A stretch of 64,000 bases of DNA from an uncultured Agathobaculum sp. (lineage in GTDB: Bacteria > Bacillota > Clostridia > Oscillospirales > Butyricicoccaceae): positions 24,604-88,603 of the forward strand of contig CALWUJ010000006.1 of assembly GCA_944384725.1 (NCBI GenBank). The letters run 5' to 3'. Numbering within the stretch: the stretch's first letter is position 1; each line of letters opens with the position of its first letter. The notes under the pieces were generated by a model, which saw nothing but the letters and a program-made list of their open reading frames with translations, had not been told where the DNA came from and ran no database searches. A program made the translations under genes and the position numbers. This document shows positions 24,660 through 33,528 of the stretch, piece by piece.

Positions 24660-25550
24660 ATGATCAATAAACAAAAAATTGCGCTGTTGACGGATTCCTG
24701 TGCAGATATTCCGCAGGCTTTGGTGCGGCGGTATGACATTTATGTGGTACCGCTCAAACTGATTTTCTCGGATGGCGAATATGCCGATGGTGTAGATATT
24801 ACGCCGGATGAAGTGTATCGTCGGCTGCCGCAGGAAATTCCCAAAACGACACTGCCGAGCGGCGATATGGTGGAGCAGGCGTTTGCTCGGATCAAGCAGG
24901 CCGGATATACCAAAGTGTTGGCGATTAACCTATCCGGCGGCTTGAGCGGTACCAGCAATATGGTGCGTTTGATTGGAGAGCAGACCGTCGGTTTGGAGGT
25001 CGCTTCGTTTGATACACGGAGCGGCTCTTTGGGTATTGGCATGACGGTGATCCAAGCGGCGCGTTGGATCGAAGAGGGGTGGTCGTGGAGCGAACTGCTG
25101 CGCGCCATACCTGTGCTGATTCGGAACACGCATGTATTTTTCTGTGTGGATACATTAGAATATTTGCAGAAGGGCGGTCGCATCGGTAAAATTGCCGCCG
25201 TAGCGGGAACGCTGCTGCAAATCAAACCGATCATCTCTTTTACACCGGATGGGGAATTGATCAGTGTGGCCAAAATCCGCGGACGAAAAGCTGCGATGCA
25301 GAAAATGGCGCAGTTGGCCATGGCGCTGATGCCGCGCGGCGTGCCATTTAATTTGGCGGTCGCACATGGGAGCTCGTCGTCTGAACTCAAGGAGATACGG
25401 GAGCTTGCGCAGAAAAGCCTGCCGGATTATCAGCATTTGATGGAGGGGGAAATCGACTGCACGCTGGGGGCGTATGTGGGGCCGCACCTGTTGGGCATCG
25501 GTGTACAAATGTTGACCGAAGCACTTTCTACTGCCGGGAAAGAAAATTAA
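24660..25550 (+). CDS. DegV-family fatty-acid-binding protein, 296 aa
   Basis: DegV (FakB-type) proteins bind a fatty acid, and in the FakAB system present it for phosphorylation by a FakA kinase. The N-terminal IALLTDSCADIP and the stretches NLSGGLSGTSNMV (ligand loop), FDTRSGSLGIGM and DTLEYLQKGGRIGKI are family signatures. Length is normal. AAGGAG precedes the ATG. No fakA homologue is in the window, so the gene would depend on a kinase encoded elsewhere. Which fatty acid it prefers cannot be read from the sequence. Confidence 0.92.
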   Translation: MINKQKIALLTDSCADIPQALVRRYDIYVVPLKLIFSDGEYADGVDITPDEVYRRLPQEIPKTTLPSGDMVEQAFARIKQAGYTKVLAINLSGGLSGTSNMVRLIGEQTVGLEVASFDTRSGSLGIGMTVIQAARWIEEGWSWSELLRAIPVLIRNTHVFFCVDTLEYLQKGGRIGKIAAVAGTLLQIKPIISFTPDGELISVAKIRGRKAAMQKMAQLAMALMPRGVPFNLAVAHGSSSSELKEIRELAQKSLPDYQHLMEGEIDCTLGAYVGPHLLGIGVQMLTEALSTAGKEN

Positions 25551-25582
25551 CGGTACTGTAACTTTTGTATTCCGGTTTTGAT

Positions 25583-25590
25583 GCTATAAT
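25583..25590 (+). promoter_or_regulatory. Extended -10 promoter of the polysaccharide deacetylase gene
   Basis: TGCTATAAT with a perfect TATAAT at 25585-25590 and a TGn extension; the -35 region (CTTTTG) is weak. It lies 53 bases before the ATG. Confidence 0.65.
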
Positions 25591-25643
25591 AAACCAATAG
25601 AGAATATATTCAATTAGTAACTGGTAGGAAGGAATGAACGGAA

Positions 25644-27455
25644 ATGACATATCAATCGTCGCACCGGACAACGTACCGGCGCCACAGACACCGCCGCCGT
25701 AACAGTCACTATGGCGTGTTGATCGCACTGATTCTGGTGGTGATCATCGCAGTCCCAGTCGCGTTTCATGTTGTCAAAGGAATATCCAGTGCGATTTTTG
25801 GTGGGGATCGGAATCAGCTGGTATACCAAGTGGACAATACACGCGCATTTTCGGACGGTAAAACAGTTGACCTGAATGGTGCTGCACCGTATCGGGACAG
25901 CAGCGGAACGGTTTTTGTGTCGGCAAAGTCCTTGTGCGACAATCTGAAGCTGGAACTATCCTGGGAAGAAAGCAGCAAAACGGCTGTGATTACCGAGCAC
26001 AAAGATACGCTGCGCATGCAGGTGGACAGCAAAACTGCACAGTTCAATGAAGAAACGAAAACCTTGTCGGCTGCCCCAGCATTAAAAGACGGCACGGTTT
26101 ATGTGCCGGTTCGGGATATCTGTCAGACGTTTTCGTGGCAGGTAGGCGAGCTGGGTGCGGACATGGGCGATCTGGTTGTGGTTTCTCAGTCCAAAAAGGC
26201 GCTCGATGATGAAAAAATGGGCAAGATTGCCGACGAAGCCTTGGCGGAACTTGGCCCATCGGAGACACAGCTGGCGGCCGACAGTGTGATCATGCGCACG
26301 GATTCCGATAAGCTGCAATATCAGGGCGAGGTCCGGCAGATGAAGGAAGAGGGCAATCACCGCGGCGCACCTGTCATGGAACGGGATGGCGCGCAATATG
26401 TGCCGCTGAGTGCAGCGGTGACGACATTGGGCGGCACGGCTTCTTTTGATGGCAGTCATGAGTGGACGGTAGACTATAACGGTATCCAATCGACCGTACA
26501 GGATAATGGCAAAGCCAAGGTCAATGGCGACCGTGTAAAGGGCGATAACATCAGCGCCTTTACAGATGAGGAAAGCGGTCGGTTTTATGTATCCGCATCG
26601 CTGTTTGCCGCAGTGCTCGGCAAAACCTATACGGGTCTGGAGGATGGTGCATTTGTATTCACCGCAACTTCTCTGGATGGCTTTGATAGCCAGAAAGCTT
26701 ACTTGTCTGGTCAGACGAGCGGACTGACACAAGCGGTTAGCGTAAATGTGCCGGATGCGGATGTGTATATTGCGTTGACGTTCGATGACGGACCGACCGG
26801 TGCGCTTGACGGATATCCGAACGGATTGACGGCAACTCTGCTGGATGGTCTGAAAGAGCGCGGTGCGCATGCGACCTTCTTCATGGTTGGCGATCGTGTC
26901 AACATGTTCAGCAGTACGCTGCCGCGGCTGGCGTCCGAAGGGCATGAATTGGGCAACCATACGATGACCCACCCGATGCAGCATCTGACCGGACTGAATA
27001 CGGACGGCATTCGGCAGGAAATTTCCTCCGCAACGAATACCATTCAGGAGAAAGCAGGGCAGGCCCCCACGGTATTGCGTCCGGTTGGCGGCGGCGTGAA
27101 CAGCGATGTCAAGGCAGTTGCCAAGGAGCTGGGATTGCCGATTATCAACTGGAATGTGGATACGCAGGATTGGCGCAACCGTGATGCGCAAAGCGTACAC
27201 GATGCGATCGTAAATGCAGGGGACGGATCAGTGGTTCTGATGCATGACCTGTATCCGACCTCGGTCAAGGGTGTGCTTTCAGCGATTGACGAACTGCAAA
27301 GCCGCACGGATAAGACCTATGCGTTTGTTACGGTTTCCGAGCTTGCGGCAGTCAAGGGCATTGCACTGGAGCCGGGCGTTGTCTACAATGGCTTGACCGA
27401 TAAGGTCGCGCAGGAGATTGCGGACGGCACCTATGCGCCGACGGAATTTACCTGA
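25644..27455 (+). CDS. Membrane-anchored polysaccharide deacetylase with N-terminal copper-amine-oxidase-like (stalk) domains, 603 aa
   Basis: A short Arg/His-rich cytosolic end is followed by one membrane helix (about residues 28-50). Residues 55-340 hold two repeats resembling the copper amine oxidase N-terminal domain (GTVYVPVRDICQTFSW and AQYVPLSAAVTTLGG), probably wall-binding stalks. The C-terminal NodB domain from about residue 374 has TFDDGP with Asp381/Asp382, the metal-site GNHTMTHP, RPVGGG and VLMHD. Such enzymes deacetylate peptidoglycan or related amino-sugar polymers outside the cell. The third motif is RPVGG instead of the usual RPPYG. Single-gene unit ending in two hairpins. 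Confidence 0.9.
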   Translation: MTYQSSHRTTYRRHRHRRRNSHYGVLIALILVVIIAVPVAFHVVKGISSAIFGGDRNQLVYQVDNTRAFSDGKTVDLNGAAPYRDSSGTVFVSAKSLCDNLKLELSWEESSKTAVITEHKDTLRMQVDSKTAQFNEETKTLSAAPALKDGTVYVPVRDICQTFSWQVGELGADMGDLVVVSQSKKALDDEKMGKIADEALAELGPSETQLAADSVIMRTDSDKLQYQGEVRQMKEEGNHRGAPVMERDGAQYVPLSAAVTTLGGTASFDGSHEWTVDYNGIQSTVQDNGKAKVNGDRVKGDNISAFTDEESGRFYVSASLFAAVLGKTYTGLEDGAFVFTATSLDGFDSQKAYLSGQTSGLTQAVSVNVPDADVYIALTFDDGPTGALDGYPNGLTATLLDGLKERGAHATFFMVGDRVNMFSSTLPRLASEGHELGNHTMTHPMQHLTGLNTDGIRQEISSATNTIQEKAGQAPTVLRPVGGGVNSDVKAVAKELGLPIINWNVDTQDWRNRDAQSVHDAIVNAGDGSVVLMHDLYPTSVKGVLSAIDELQSRTDKTYAFVTVSELAAVKGIALEPGVVYNGLTDKVAQEIADGTYAPTEFT

Positions 27456-27483
27456 TGGAAAAGCAATAAATAAAATGCAATGG

Positions 27484-27519
27484 AAGCCACCAGCACGTTT
27501 AGATACGGCTGGTGGCTTT
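27484..27519 (+). terminator. Intrinsic terminator after the deacetylase gene
   Basis: AAGCCACCAGC at 27484-27494 pairs with GCTGGTGGCTT at 27508-27518; loop of 13 bases, short T tail. Confidence 0.7.
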
Positions 27520-27531
27520 CCCTTGCGTGAA

Positions 27532-27567
27532 AAAAGCAGGCAGACGCTTTTGCGTCTGCCTGCTTTT
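27532..27567. terminator. Bidirectional terminator between the deacetylase and dacF
   Basis: A perfect 16-base-pair stem (27532-27547 with 27552-27567, loop TTTT) with A/T-rich ends on both sides. Confidence 0.9.
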
Positions 27568-27580
27568 GTGATGCTTGCTG

Positions 27581-29074
27581 TTATCTGCGGCGTCTGCGCT
27601 GAAAATTGGTGTTTTCGTATCTTGAACGCAGGTTTTTGCGCTGCTGGCGGCGGCGTATACCGCCGAATGTCAGGTTAAACAGAATATACAGTACGACAAA
27701 TACTGCCAAAACGATTAGAATAACCTTAAATACTGTGCTTTGGAAGAAGTTGCTGAGTTGATCGGCATAGTAGAGCACAGGGCTTCTTTCAACATCGCTG
27801 AGCGCTACCAGCTCGACTGTACCGTAATTCGTGCCGTTATAGGAATAGGTGACGCTACCGATCACATCGCCTGCTTTGATGGGTGCGTCCACGCTGTCCG
27901 GTGCGGTAATCGGAGGATCTTGGGTGAGTTCTTCGATATCCAAATCCTTGGGAACCAAAGCCACCAGATCATTTTTGGCAGTCAGCACCAGCTTGTCCGT
28001 ATCGGTGGATAGCTCCACATCGATTTGTTTGACAGTGTCGCCCTGCTTGACAAGTGTTTTGGAGGTGAAGTTATCAAAACCCCACTCAAACAGCGCTTTG
28101 GTGTCCGTGAAGCTGGCAGGGATTTCGGGGTAATCAGCCGATTTTTCGTCACATCCCATGACCACAGAGTACAGTTCAGCGTCGCCGTATTTTGCGTAGC
28201 CCGCAAAACAGTTGCCTGCCTGCGAGGTGTTGCCGGTTTTGATACCCAAACAATAGTTATACGCATAAGCGGCGTACGAGCTGAGGATGAGCTTATTGGT
28301 AGTCAGAATGATGCGTTCATCCTGCATGTTGGTTTTGGACATACGGTGCTGTACGGTGGAAACGATGTCCGCAAAGGTTTCGTCCTGCATGGCAGCGTAG
28401 CTGATTTTGTACAGGTCGCGTGCGGTGGTATAATGGTCGTCATCGTGCAGACCGCAGGGATTGGAAAAGTGTGTGCCGGTGCAGCCAAGCTCAGCGGCGC
28501 GCTCATTCATCATATTGACGAAGTTTTCATAGGTGCCGCCGACGTGACGGGCGAGCATGTAGGCCGCTTCGTTGGCAGAGGGCAGCATCAGCGCATACAG
28601 AAGGTCCTCCACGGTAACGGTTTCGCCTTGTTTGATACCGGCGTTTGAACTATCCGCAGACAGCTTTTTAAAGTCGGATGCTTCTGCAGTGACCGTTTCG
28701 CTCAGATCGGTCACGTTTTCAAGCACGATCAGCGCAGTCATGATTTTTGTTGTGGAAGCCGGATAGCGGCGCTCATCCGCATTTTTCTCATACAGCACCA
28801 TGCCGGTGCCCGGGCTGATGAGCAGCGCGGCTTCGGCGTTGAGTGTAGGTGCATTGGATGCGGCAGCAATGACATTGGCGTTGCTCGCTTGATTAGCAGT
28901 ATCCGTGCCTTCGGAGTCGGTGCTTTCCGTGTCGCTGTCGGTATCTGAGTAATCAGAAACCGTGTCTTCATCCTCTGGCGCAGCAAACGCCTGCGGCAGC
29001 GGGACGGCAGCAAACAGCAAAATGAAGCACAGGGCAAGCGCTGTGCAGCGGTTCCATAGTATATTATTTTTCAT
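27581..29074 (-). CDS. dacF: D-alanyl-D-alanine carboxypeptidase, PBP5/DacF family, 497 aa
   Basis: This low-molecular-weight penicillin-binding protein trims the terminal D-Ala of peptidoglycan stems. A signal peptide (cleavage near AFA-AP, residue 31) and an acidic Asp/Ser/Thr linker precede the catalytic domain with YPASTTK (SxxK), LPSANEAAYM (SxN) and GIKTGNT (KTG). A beta-rich C-terminal domain, a membrane helix near residue 455 and a basic Arg-rich tail follow. The tail membrane helix is longer than the amphipathic anchor usual in PBP5. The ATG at 29074 overlaps the upstream small gene by 11 bases. dacF, dacA or dacB roles cannot be separated by sequence alone. Confidence 0.9.
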   Translation of the reverse strand: MKNNILWNRCTALALCFILLFAAVPLPQAFAAPEDEDTVSDYSDTDSDTESTDSEGTDTANQASNANVIAAASNAPTLNAEAALLISPGTGMVLYEKNADERRYPASTTKIMTALIVLENVTDLSETVTAEASDFKKLSADSSNAGIKQGETVTVEDLLYALMLPSANEAAYMLARHVGGTYENFVNMMNERAAELGCTGTHFSNPCGLHDDDHYTTARDLYKISYAAMQDETFADIVSTVQHRMSKTNMQDERIILTTNKLILSSYAAYAYNYCLGIKTGNTSQAGNCFAGYAKYGDAELYSVVMGCDEKSADYPEIPASFTDTKALFEWGFDNFTSKTLVKQGDTVKQIDVELSTDTDKLVLTAKNDLVALVPKDLDIEELTQDPPITAPDSVDAPIKAGDVIGSVTYSYNGTNYGTVELVALSDVERSPVLYYADQLSNFFQSTVFKVILIVLAVFVVLYILFNLTFGGIRRRQQRKNLRSRYENTNFQRRRRR

Positions 29075-29303
29075 TGGTATCCCCCAGTGAGAAGTCAGCA
29101 TCGGTGAAATGGCCACGCAGCGCCGCCGGCTTGGGCGGCACACGGCGCAGGGGATCGTATCGGAACGAACGGCAATGATCGGTTCCGTCTACTACACCGC
29201 GGCGGCGGCAGGCAATGCGCTGGCCGTCGGCCAGCGGTGTGCCATGTGAGCAATAAGTACAGCGTGGCTCAATATTTTTGCGCAGCAGCTTTTTCAGCTT
29301 CAT
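29064..29303 (-). CDS. Small conserved Cys-containing protein, 79 aa
   Basis: The sequence has Cys pairs CTYC near residues 15-18 and further Cys at about 32 and 44, then a YDPLRRVPPKP segment; I recall similar short proteins next to sporulation and wall genes in other Clostridia, but no function is known. The frame ends inside the dacF start, and ylbJ ends 36 bases upstream, so the three form one minus-strand unit. The Cys spacing suggests metal binding. The ribosome binding site is a modest GGAG. Confidence 0.7.
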   Translation of the reverse strand: MKLKKLLRKNIEPRCTYCSHGTPLADGQRIACRRRGVVDGTDHCRSFRYDPLRRVPPKPAALRGHFTDADFSLGDTNEK

Positions 29304-29339
29304 GCGTCAGGTCACTCCAATCTAATGTTCTGTGACCCA

Positions 29340-30383
29340 TTATATCTTATTTTTCGCTTTTTTTCCAGACCAAATTGTAAACAACATCAAAAGCAATATC
29401 AGGAAGAAAATCGGATAGTGACGCTGCGATGCTGCGTTGCCCATGGGGGCGAAGGCTGGCAGTGCGGCGGGCGAAATGCGGGTTATCAGTGCGGTGAGGG
29501 CAGCTGCCATAGCGCCGTGCAGCAGTTTGCAGGCGGCAAATCCGTGCATGGGCAGACCGGCAGGCTCTGCCAATGCGCGCGCCTGAAACTGCACGGCCAG
29601 TCCGCCGAAACCCAGCAGGAACGAGGTGAGCGTCAGTTTTACACGGCTGGGCAGAGGAACTGTGTGAAGTGCATCCAGACCGGAGGTCAGTTCCAGCATG
29701 CCGGAGAGCGCATTGCCGTATGGGAAGTATGATAAAACCGGTTGTGCCAGCCGCAGCAGCACGCAAAAAACGGTCAGAAAAGCGGTGACGGTCAGTGCGG
29801 TGGCAGCTGCCTGCTGCACGGCAGCGCAAAATACGGCGGAAAAACTTTGGGTGGGGGTGCGGTCTTGCGGAGCGGATGTCTCGGTTTCAGGTGTATATTG
29901 TGCCGGACGCGCAACCAGCAGCCCAGTGAGCAGGGCAGTCAAAATATGGATGCCGTAAAGCGTTGCACCTGTGCGCGCGCTGCCGAAAATGCCGAGTCCA
30001 GCCAGTCCAATGCAGAAGCCGGGGCTGGCGCAGTTGCAGAAGGTGTTGACCCGCTCCGCAGTATCACGCGAAAGCACGCCCTGCCGCAGCAGATCGACCG
30101 TGGTCGCCGTTCCGACCGGATAGCCGCCGGTCAGTCCAAGGATAACAGCAGGAGCGGCAGAGGATGGCAGATGGTACAGCCGTGCGAGCGGACGCGCGGC
30201 GAGGCGGGTCAGCGCTTGTGCCAGTCCGCTGCGCACCAACAGGCCGCTTGCCAGAAAAAACGGAAACAGCGCGGGCAGCGCCTGTCCGGCGGCGAGGGAA
30301 AGACCGTTGCGCACACCGTCAGCACAGGCGGCAGGAAACAGCAGGAACGCCGCAAATAGGGCCAGAGAGAAAAAGAGTTTCAT
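29340..30383 (-). CDS. ylbJ: YlbJ-type sporulation integral membrane protein (nucleoside-recognition/gate domain), 347 aa
   Basis: Strongly hydrophobic, with about eight to nine membrane helices. ILGLTGGYPVGTAT and NTFCNCASPGFCIGLAG are the typical gate-domain motifs of YlbJ/SpoVM-type sporulation proteins. In Bacillus, YlbJ belongs to the sigma-E regulon and is needed for heat-resistant spores. Here it is divergent from yqfC, another sigma-E gene, with an 89-base intergenic region, which supports a sporulation role. The start codon at 30383 is ATG. Confidence 0.85.
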   Translation of the reverse strand: MKLFFSLALFAAFLLFPAACADGVRNGLSLAAGQALPALFPFFLASGLLVRSGLAQALTRLAARPLARLYHLPSSAAPAVILGLTGGYPVGTATTVDLLRQGVLSRDTAERVNTFCNCASPGFCIGLAGLGIFGSARTGATLYGIHILTALLTGLLVARPAQYTPETETSAPQDRTPTQSFSAVFCAAVQQAAATALTVTAFLTVFCVLLRLAQPVLSYFPYGNALSGMLELTSGLDALHTVPLPSRVKLTLTSFLLGFGGLAVQFQARALAEPAGLPMHGFAACKLLHGAMAAALTALITRISPAALPAFAPMGNAASQRHYPIFFLILLLMLFTIWSGKKAKNKI

Positions 30384-30440
30384 GCACGCACCTCCGATGC
30401 ATCAGGATATGCAGTGCTGTCAAGTTTGATGCTGCCCGTG

Positions 30441-30448
30441 CATACAAT
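30441..30448 (+). promoter_or_regulatory. Candidate sigma-E -10 of yqfC
   Basis: CATACAAT matches the Bacillus sigma-E -10 consensus CATACAMT exactly and would start transcription shortly before the GGAGGAGGG of yqfC. The upstream -35 match is poor. Confidence 0.5.
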
Positions 30449-30472
30449 AGCCCGAACGGAGGAGGGACGCAA

Positions 30473-30730
30473 ATGGCGCATGACGGGTTGGGCGAGCTGA
30501 TCGACGATCTGCATGGCTTCCGGCCGCGCGTGGAGATCATCGGCAACAGCCGCGTGGTGGTGGAAAACCATCGCGGCATTCAGGAATATGAGCAGGGACT
30601 GCTGCGGGTAAAGTGCAGCGGCTGCGAGGTGCGTATCGTGGGCGCGGGACTGGAACTGACCGCGCTTTCGCTGGATGAACTGGCGGTCACCGGGACGATC
30701 GTTTCGGTAGAGTATACGACGGCAGGATAA
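30473..30730 (+). CDS. yqfC: YqfC/YabP-family sporulation protein, 85 aa
   Basis: The short protein consists of the YabP/YqfC domain with RVEIIGNSRVVVENHRGIQ and a repeated beta pattern ending in GTIVSVEYTT. In Bacillus it belongs to the mother-cell regulon and is needed for efficient sporulation, with yqfD as partner. The ATG at 30473 follows GGAGGAGGG. It is 18 bases before yqfD, the usual order. Confidence 0.9.
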   Translation: MAHDGLGELIDDLHGFRPRVEIIGNSRVVVENHRGIQEYEQGLLRVKCSGCEVRIVGAGLELTALSLDELAVTGTIVSVEYTTAG

Positions 30731-30748
30731 CGGAAAGGGGATGAGAGT

Positions 30749-31975
30749 ATGCTTGCGCGGCTCTGGCGTCTGGCACGCGGACAGGTGCGCGTGCGCGTGA
30801 CGGGTGCAAGCCTGCCGCGCTTTCTCAATCTGTGCGCTGCGAAAGACCTCATGCTGCGGCGGATGGAGCGCACAGCGTGGAATGAAATGTATGCTACGTT
30901 GTCGCTTGCTGATTTTCGTGCGCTGCGGCGGTATATGGGGCGCACAGGCTGCCGGGTCCATATCGTGCACCGGCGGGGAATGCCATTTTGGGCGGCGCGT
31001 TTGCGGCCGCGCACCGCATTGTGGGGTGGCCTTGCGTTGCTGATGCTGCTTTGCTGGGTGTTGTGTGCGCATATCTGGTCGATCGAAGCGCATATCGACC
31101 CTGCGCTCGATGAGGCGGAGGTGATGCAGCAGCTGGAAGAATTGGGCGTGCATATCGGTGCGCGGATCAGCGAACTGGATACGCGCAGCATCCGCTGGAA
31201 GATGCTCGGCAAGCAGCCCAATATGACGTTTTTATCGCTCAACATTAGCGGGAACAGTCTGACAATCGAAGCTTACGGCATTATGCCGCCGGAGGAAAAA
31301 ATCGACCAGGATGCGGTCGTCAAAGTCGTTGCCGCGCGGGAGGGCGTCATCAAAAGTGTGAAAGCGCTTGAGGGGCAGCCCATGGTGCAGGCGGGAGATG
31401 CCGTCGAAACAGGTGACACGCTTATCAGCGGTTTGGTACCTCCTACGCGGGAGGAGGGGAATTATCATCTGACACATGCACGTGGTGAGGTAGAGGCATA
31501 TACGATGCATCAGGTGACGGCGGCGCGCGCGCTCGAAACCGAAAACAAGGTATATACCGGCAAGGTGCGGCGGCAGTATGCGCTGGTTTTGGGAAATCAA
31601 CGGTTAAATTTATATATTGGGAGTGGAATTGACGGGGGCACCTGTGATAAAATAATAGAAACCAGAACACTGCGTCTGTCGGACAGCGTCGTGTTCCCGG
31701 TGTCGCTGGTCGTGCAGACCTATGTGTTTTATGAGCGCAAGCCGCAGACGGATACGGTGGAGGATGTGCGGGTCGAAATGCTCTCGCGTGCGCTGGAGGA
31801 GATCGCTTCCGGTATGGATGGTTCGGTCACAGAGCACAGTGAAACGCTCACCGAGCAGAACGGCGCGGCAGTGCTGCGAATGACCGTGCATGCGGTTGAG
31901 CAGATTGGTGTCGAGGCAGTCGATGACAGCACCATCCCGGAAAAACAGCCGGCAGAAGACGAGGCTTCGCCATAG
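30749..31975 (+). CDS. yqfD: Sporulation protein YqfD, 408 aa
   Basis: YqfD is a bitopic membrane protein of the mother cell. The cytosolic N-terminus (LPRFLNLCAAKDLMLRRMER) is followed by a membrane helix near residues 88-106 (GGLALLMLLCWVLCAHIWSI) and a large extracytoplasmic region with AREGVIKSVKALEGQPMVQAGDAV, a hallmark repeat. Length is normal. A ribosome binding site AAAGGGGATG lies upstream. The following phoH gene begins within 40 bases, so one operon from yqfC through era and recO is plausible. Confidence 0.9.
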   Translation: MLARLWRLARGQVRVRVTGASLPRFLNLCAAKDLMLRRMERTAWNEMYATLSLADFRALRRYMGRTGCRVHIVHRRGMPFWAARLRPRTALWGGLALLMLLCWVLCAHIWSIEAHIDPALDEAEVMQQLEELGVHIGARISELDTRSIRWKMLGKQPNMTFLSLNISGNSLTIEAYGIMPPEEKIDQDAVVKVVAAREGVIKSVKALEGQPMVQAGDAVETGDTLISGLVPPTREEGNYHLTHARGEVEAYTMHQVTAARALETENKVYTGKVRRQYALVLGNQRLNLYIGSGIDGGTCDKIIETRTLRLSDSVVFPVSLVVQTYVFYERKPQTDTVEDVRVEMLSRALEEIASGMDGSVTEHSETLTEQNGAAVLRMTVHAVEQIGVEAVDDSTIPEKQPAEDEASP

Positions 31976-32013
31976 CATACAGCGGCATGCGGAAAGAGAA
32001 TAAGGAAAGCAAG

Positions 32014-33036
32014 GTGCAAACCATAGAAAAGACAATACAGGTGGAGAGAACCGAACTGCTGATGTCGGTTTTCGGCGCGTTTGACGAGAATATTAAGCTG
32101 ATCGAGCGGGAGCTGGGCGTTTCGGTCGTCAGCCGGGGAACCGAGCTGAAAATTTCGGGTGAAGCGGCGGAGGTGGAGACGGCGTCGCATACCATTGAGG
32201 CGCTGGTCTCCATGGCGGCGCGCGGCGACGCGATCGGCACGCAGACCGTGCAATATGTCATTGGATTGGCGCGCGACGGTCGTGAGGCTGAGGTGCATAC
32301 CATGAGCCGAGATGTTCTGTGCATCACGGCGAAGGGAAAGCCGATCAAGGCCAAAACGCTCGGCCAGAAGCGGTATATGGAAGCCATTCGCAAAAATACG
32401 ATCGTCATGGGCGTTGGCCCTGCGGGCACGGGCAAGACCTATCTTGCCGTGGCCGCGGCGGTTGCGGCCTTCCGGGACAAGCAGGTCTCCCGCATTATCT
32501 TGACACGCCCTGCGGTTGAAGCGGGCGAAAAGCTGGGCTTCCTTCCGGGCGACCTGCAAAGCAAGGTCGATCCCTATTTGCGCCCGCTGTATGACGGCTT
32601 GTTTGACATGCTTGGCGCGGAGAATTTTGCCAAATATCAGGAGCGCGGTTCGATTGAGGTAGCACCCTTGGCCTATATGCGCGGCCGCACGTTAGATGAC
32701 AGCTTCATCATTCTGGACGAAGCGCAGAATACCACGCCGGAGCAGATGAAAATGTTCCTGACCCGTCTGGGGTTCGGTTCGCAGGCGGTGATCACGGGTG
32801 ATATCACCCAGATCGACCTGCCGGACGGGAAGCAGTCCGGCCTGAAAGAAGCGCTGCGCGTGCTTGACGGGGTGGAGGGCATCGCTCAATGCTATCTGAC
32901 CGAAAAGGACGTGGTGCGGCATGAACTGGTGCAGCGCATCGTCAAGGCGTATGCGGACTACGAAGGGAAAAAGGGCAGGAGCAAAACGCAGGACAACAAG
33001 CACCCTGCTTTCCGCCGAAAAGGGGAGAAACGATGA
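32014..33036 (+). CDS. phoH: PhoH-family ATPase/RNA-helicase-like protein, 340 aa
   Basis: The protein has an N-terminal KH-like segment (about residues 10-85) and a P-loop ATPase domain with GPAGTGKTYLA (Walker A, about 133-143) and FIILDEAQNTT (Walker B). PhoH-type proteins are linked to RNA metabolism and always sit near ybeY and era. GTG at 32014 is chosen because AAGGAAAG is well spaced before it; an in-frame ATG at 31987 (349 residues) lacks a site. Its stop overlaps the ybeY start (ATGA). Confidence 0.92.
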   Translation: MQTIEKTIQVERTELLMSVFGAFDENIKLIERELGVSVVSRGTELKISGEAAEVETASHTIEALVSMAARGDAIGTQTVQYVIGLARDGREAEVHTMSRDVLCITAKGKPIKAKTLGQKRYMEAIRKNTIVMGVGPAGTGKTYLAVAAAVAAFRDKQVSRIILTRPAVEAGEKLGFLPGDLQSKVDPYLRPLYDGLFDMLGAENFAKYQERGSIEVAPLAYMRGRTLDDSFIILDEAQNTTPEQMKMFLTRLGFGSQAVITGDITQIDLPDGKQSGLKEALRVLDGVEGIAQCYLTEKDVVRHELVQRIVKAYADYEGKKGRSKTQDNKHPAFRRKGEKR

Positions 33037-33527
33037 GCCATCAGATCAATATCGGGTTTGAAACCCGGGTGGAAGATGAGCAGGCAGTCAGCGAGCTGAT
33101 CCGCACCTGTGCGCTGCGCGTGCTCGAGAGTGAGGGCGTGCCGTTTGATGCGGAAATCGACGTGACCGTTGTGGATGCCGATGAGATTCGGCAGCTCAAT
33201 GCGGAATACCGGGACAAGGATGCAGTGACCGATGTGCTGTCTTTCCCGATGTATGATTTTTTGAACGGAAACCCACAGGAAGAGCTGGAAGCAGAGCAGG
33301 ACTCGGGCTGTGTCATGCTGGGTGACATGATCTTGTGCTACACGCGCGCCGTCGAGCAGGCGGCAGAATTTGGCCATTCGCCTGCGCGGGAGTGCGGTTA
33401 TCTGACAACCCATTCGGTGCTGCACCTGCTGGGGTATGACCACGAGCGGAACGATGAGGACACGCGCTTGATGCGCGCCAAGGAGGAGGACAACCTCACC
33501 TTTCTTGGACTGACCAGAGAGAACTGA
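33033..33527 (+). CDS. ybeY: Endoribonuclease YbeY, 164 aa
   Basis: YbeY is a zinc endoribonuclease for 16S rRNA 3' maturation and ribosome quality control. The metal motif HSVLHLLGYDH (three His) is present at about residues 128-138, and AVTDVLSFPM is typical. Start and stop overlap the neighbours by a base or two, as expected in the phoH-ybeY-dgkA-era order. Length is normal. Confidence 0.95.
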   Translation: MSHQINIGFETRVEDEQAVSELIRTCALRVLESEGVPFDAEIDVTVVDADEIRQLNAEYRDKDAVTDVLSFPMYDFLNGNPQEELEAEQDSGCVMLGDMILCYTRAVEQAAEFGHSPARECGYLTTHSVLHLLGYDHERNDEDTRLMRAKEEDNLTFLGLTREN

Positions 33528-33528
33528 T

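Noticed and set aside
26082-27200. 372-codon minus-strand frame opposite the NodB deacetylase
   Set aside because: Shadow of a GC-biased gene; no motif and no ribosome binding site.
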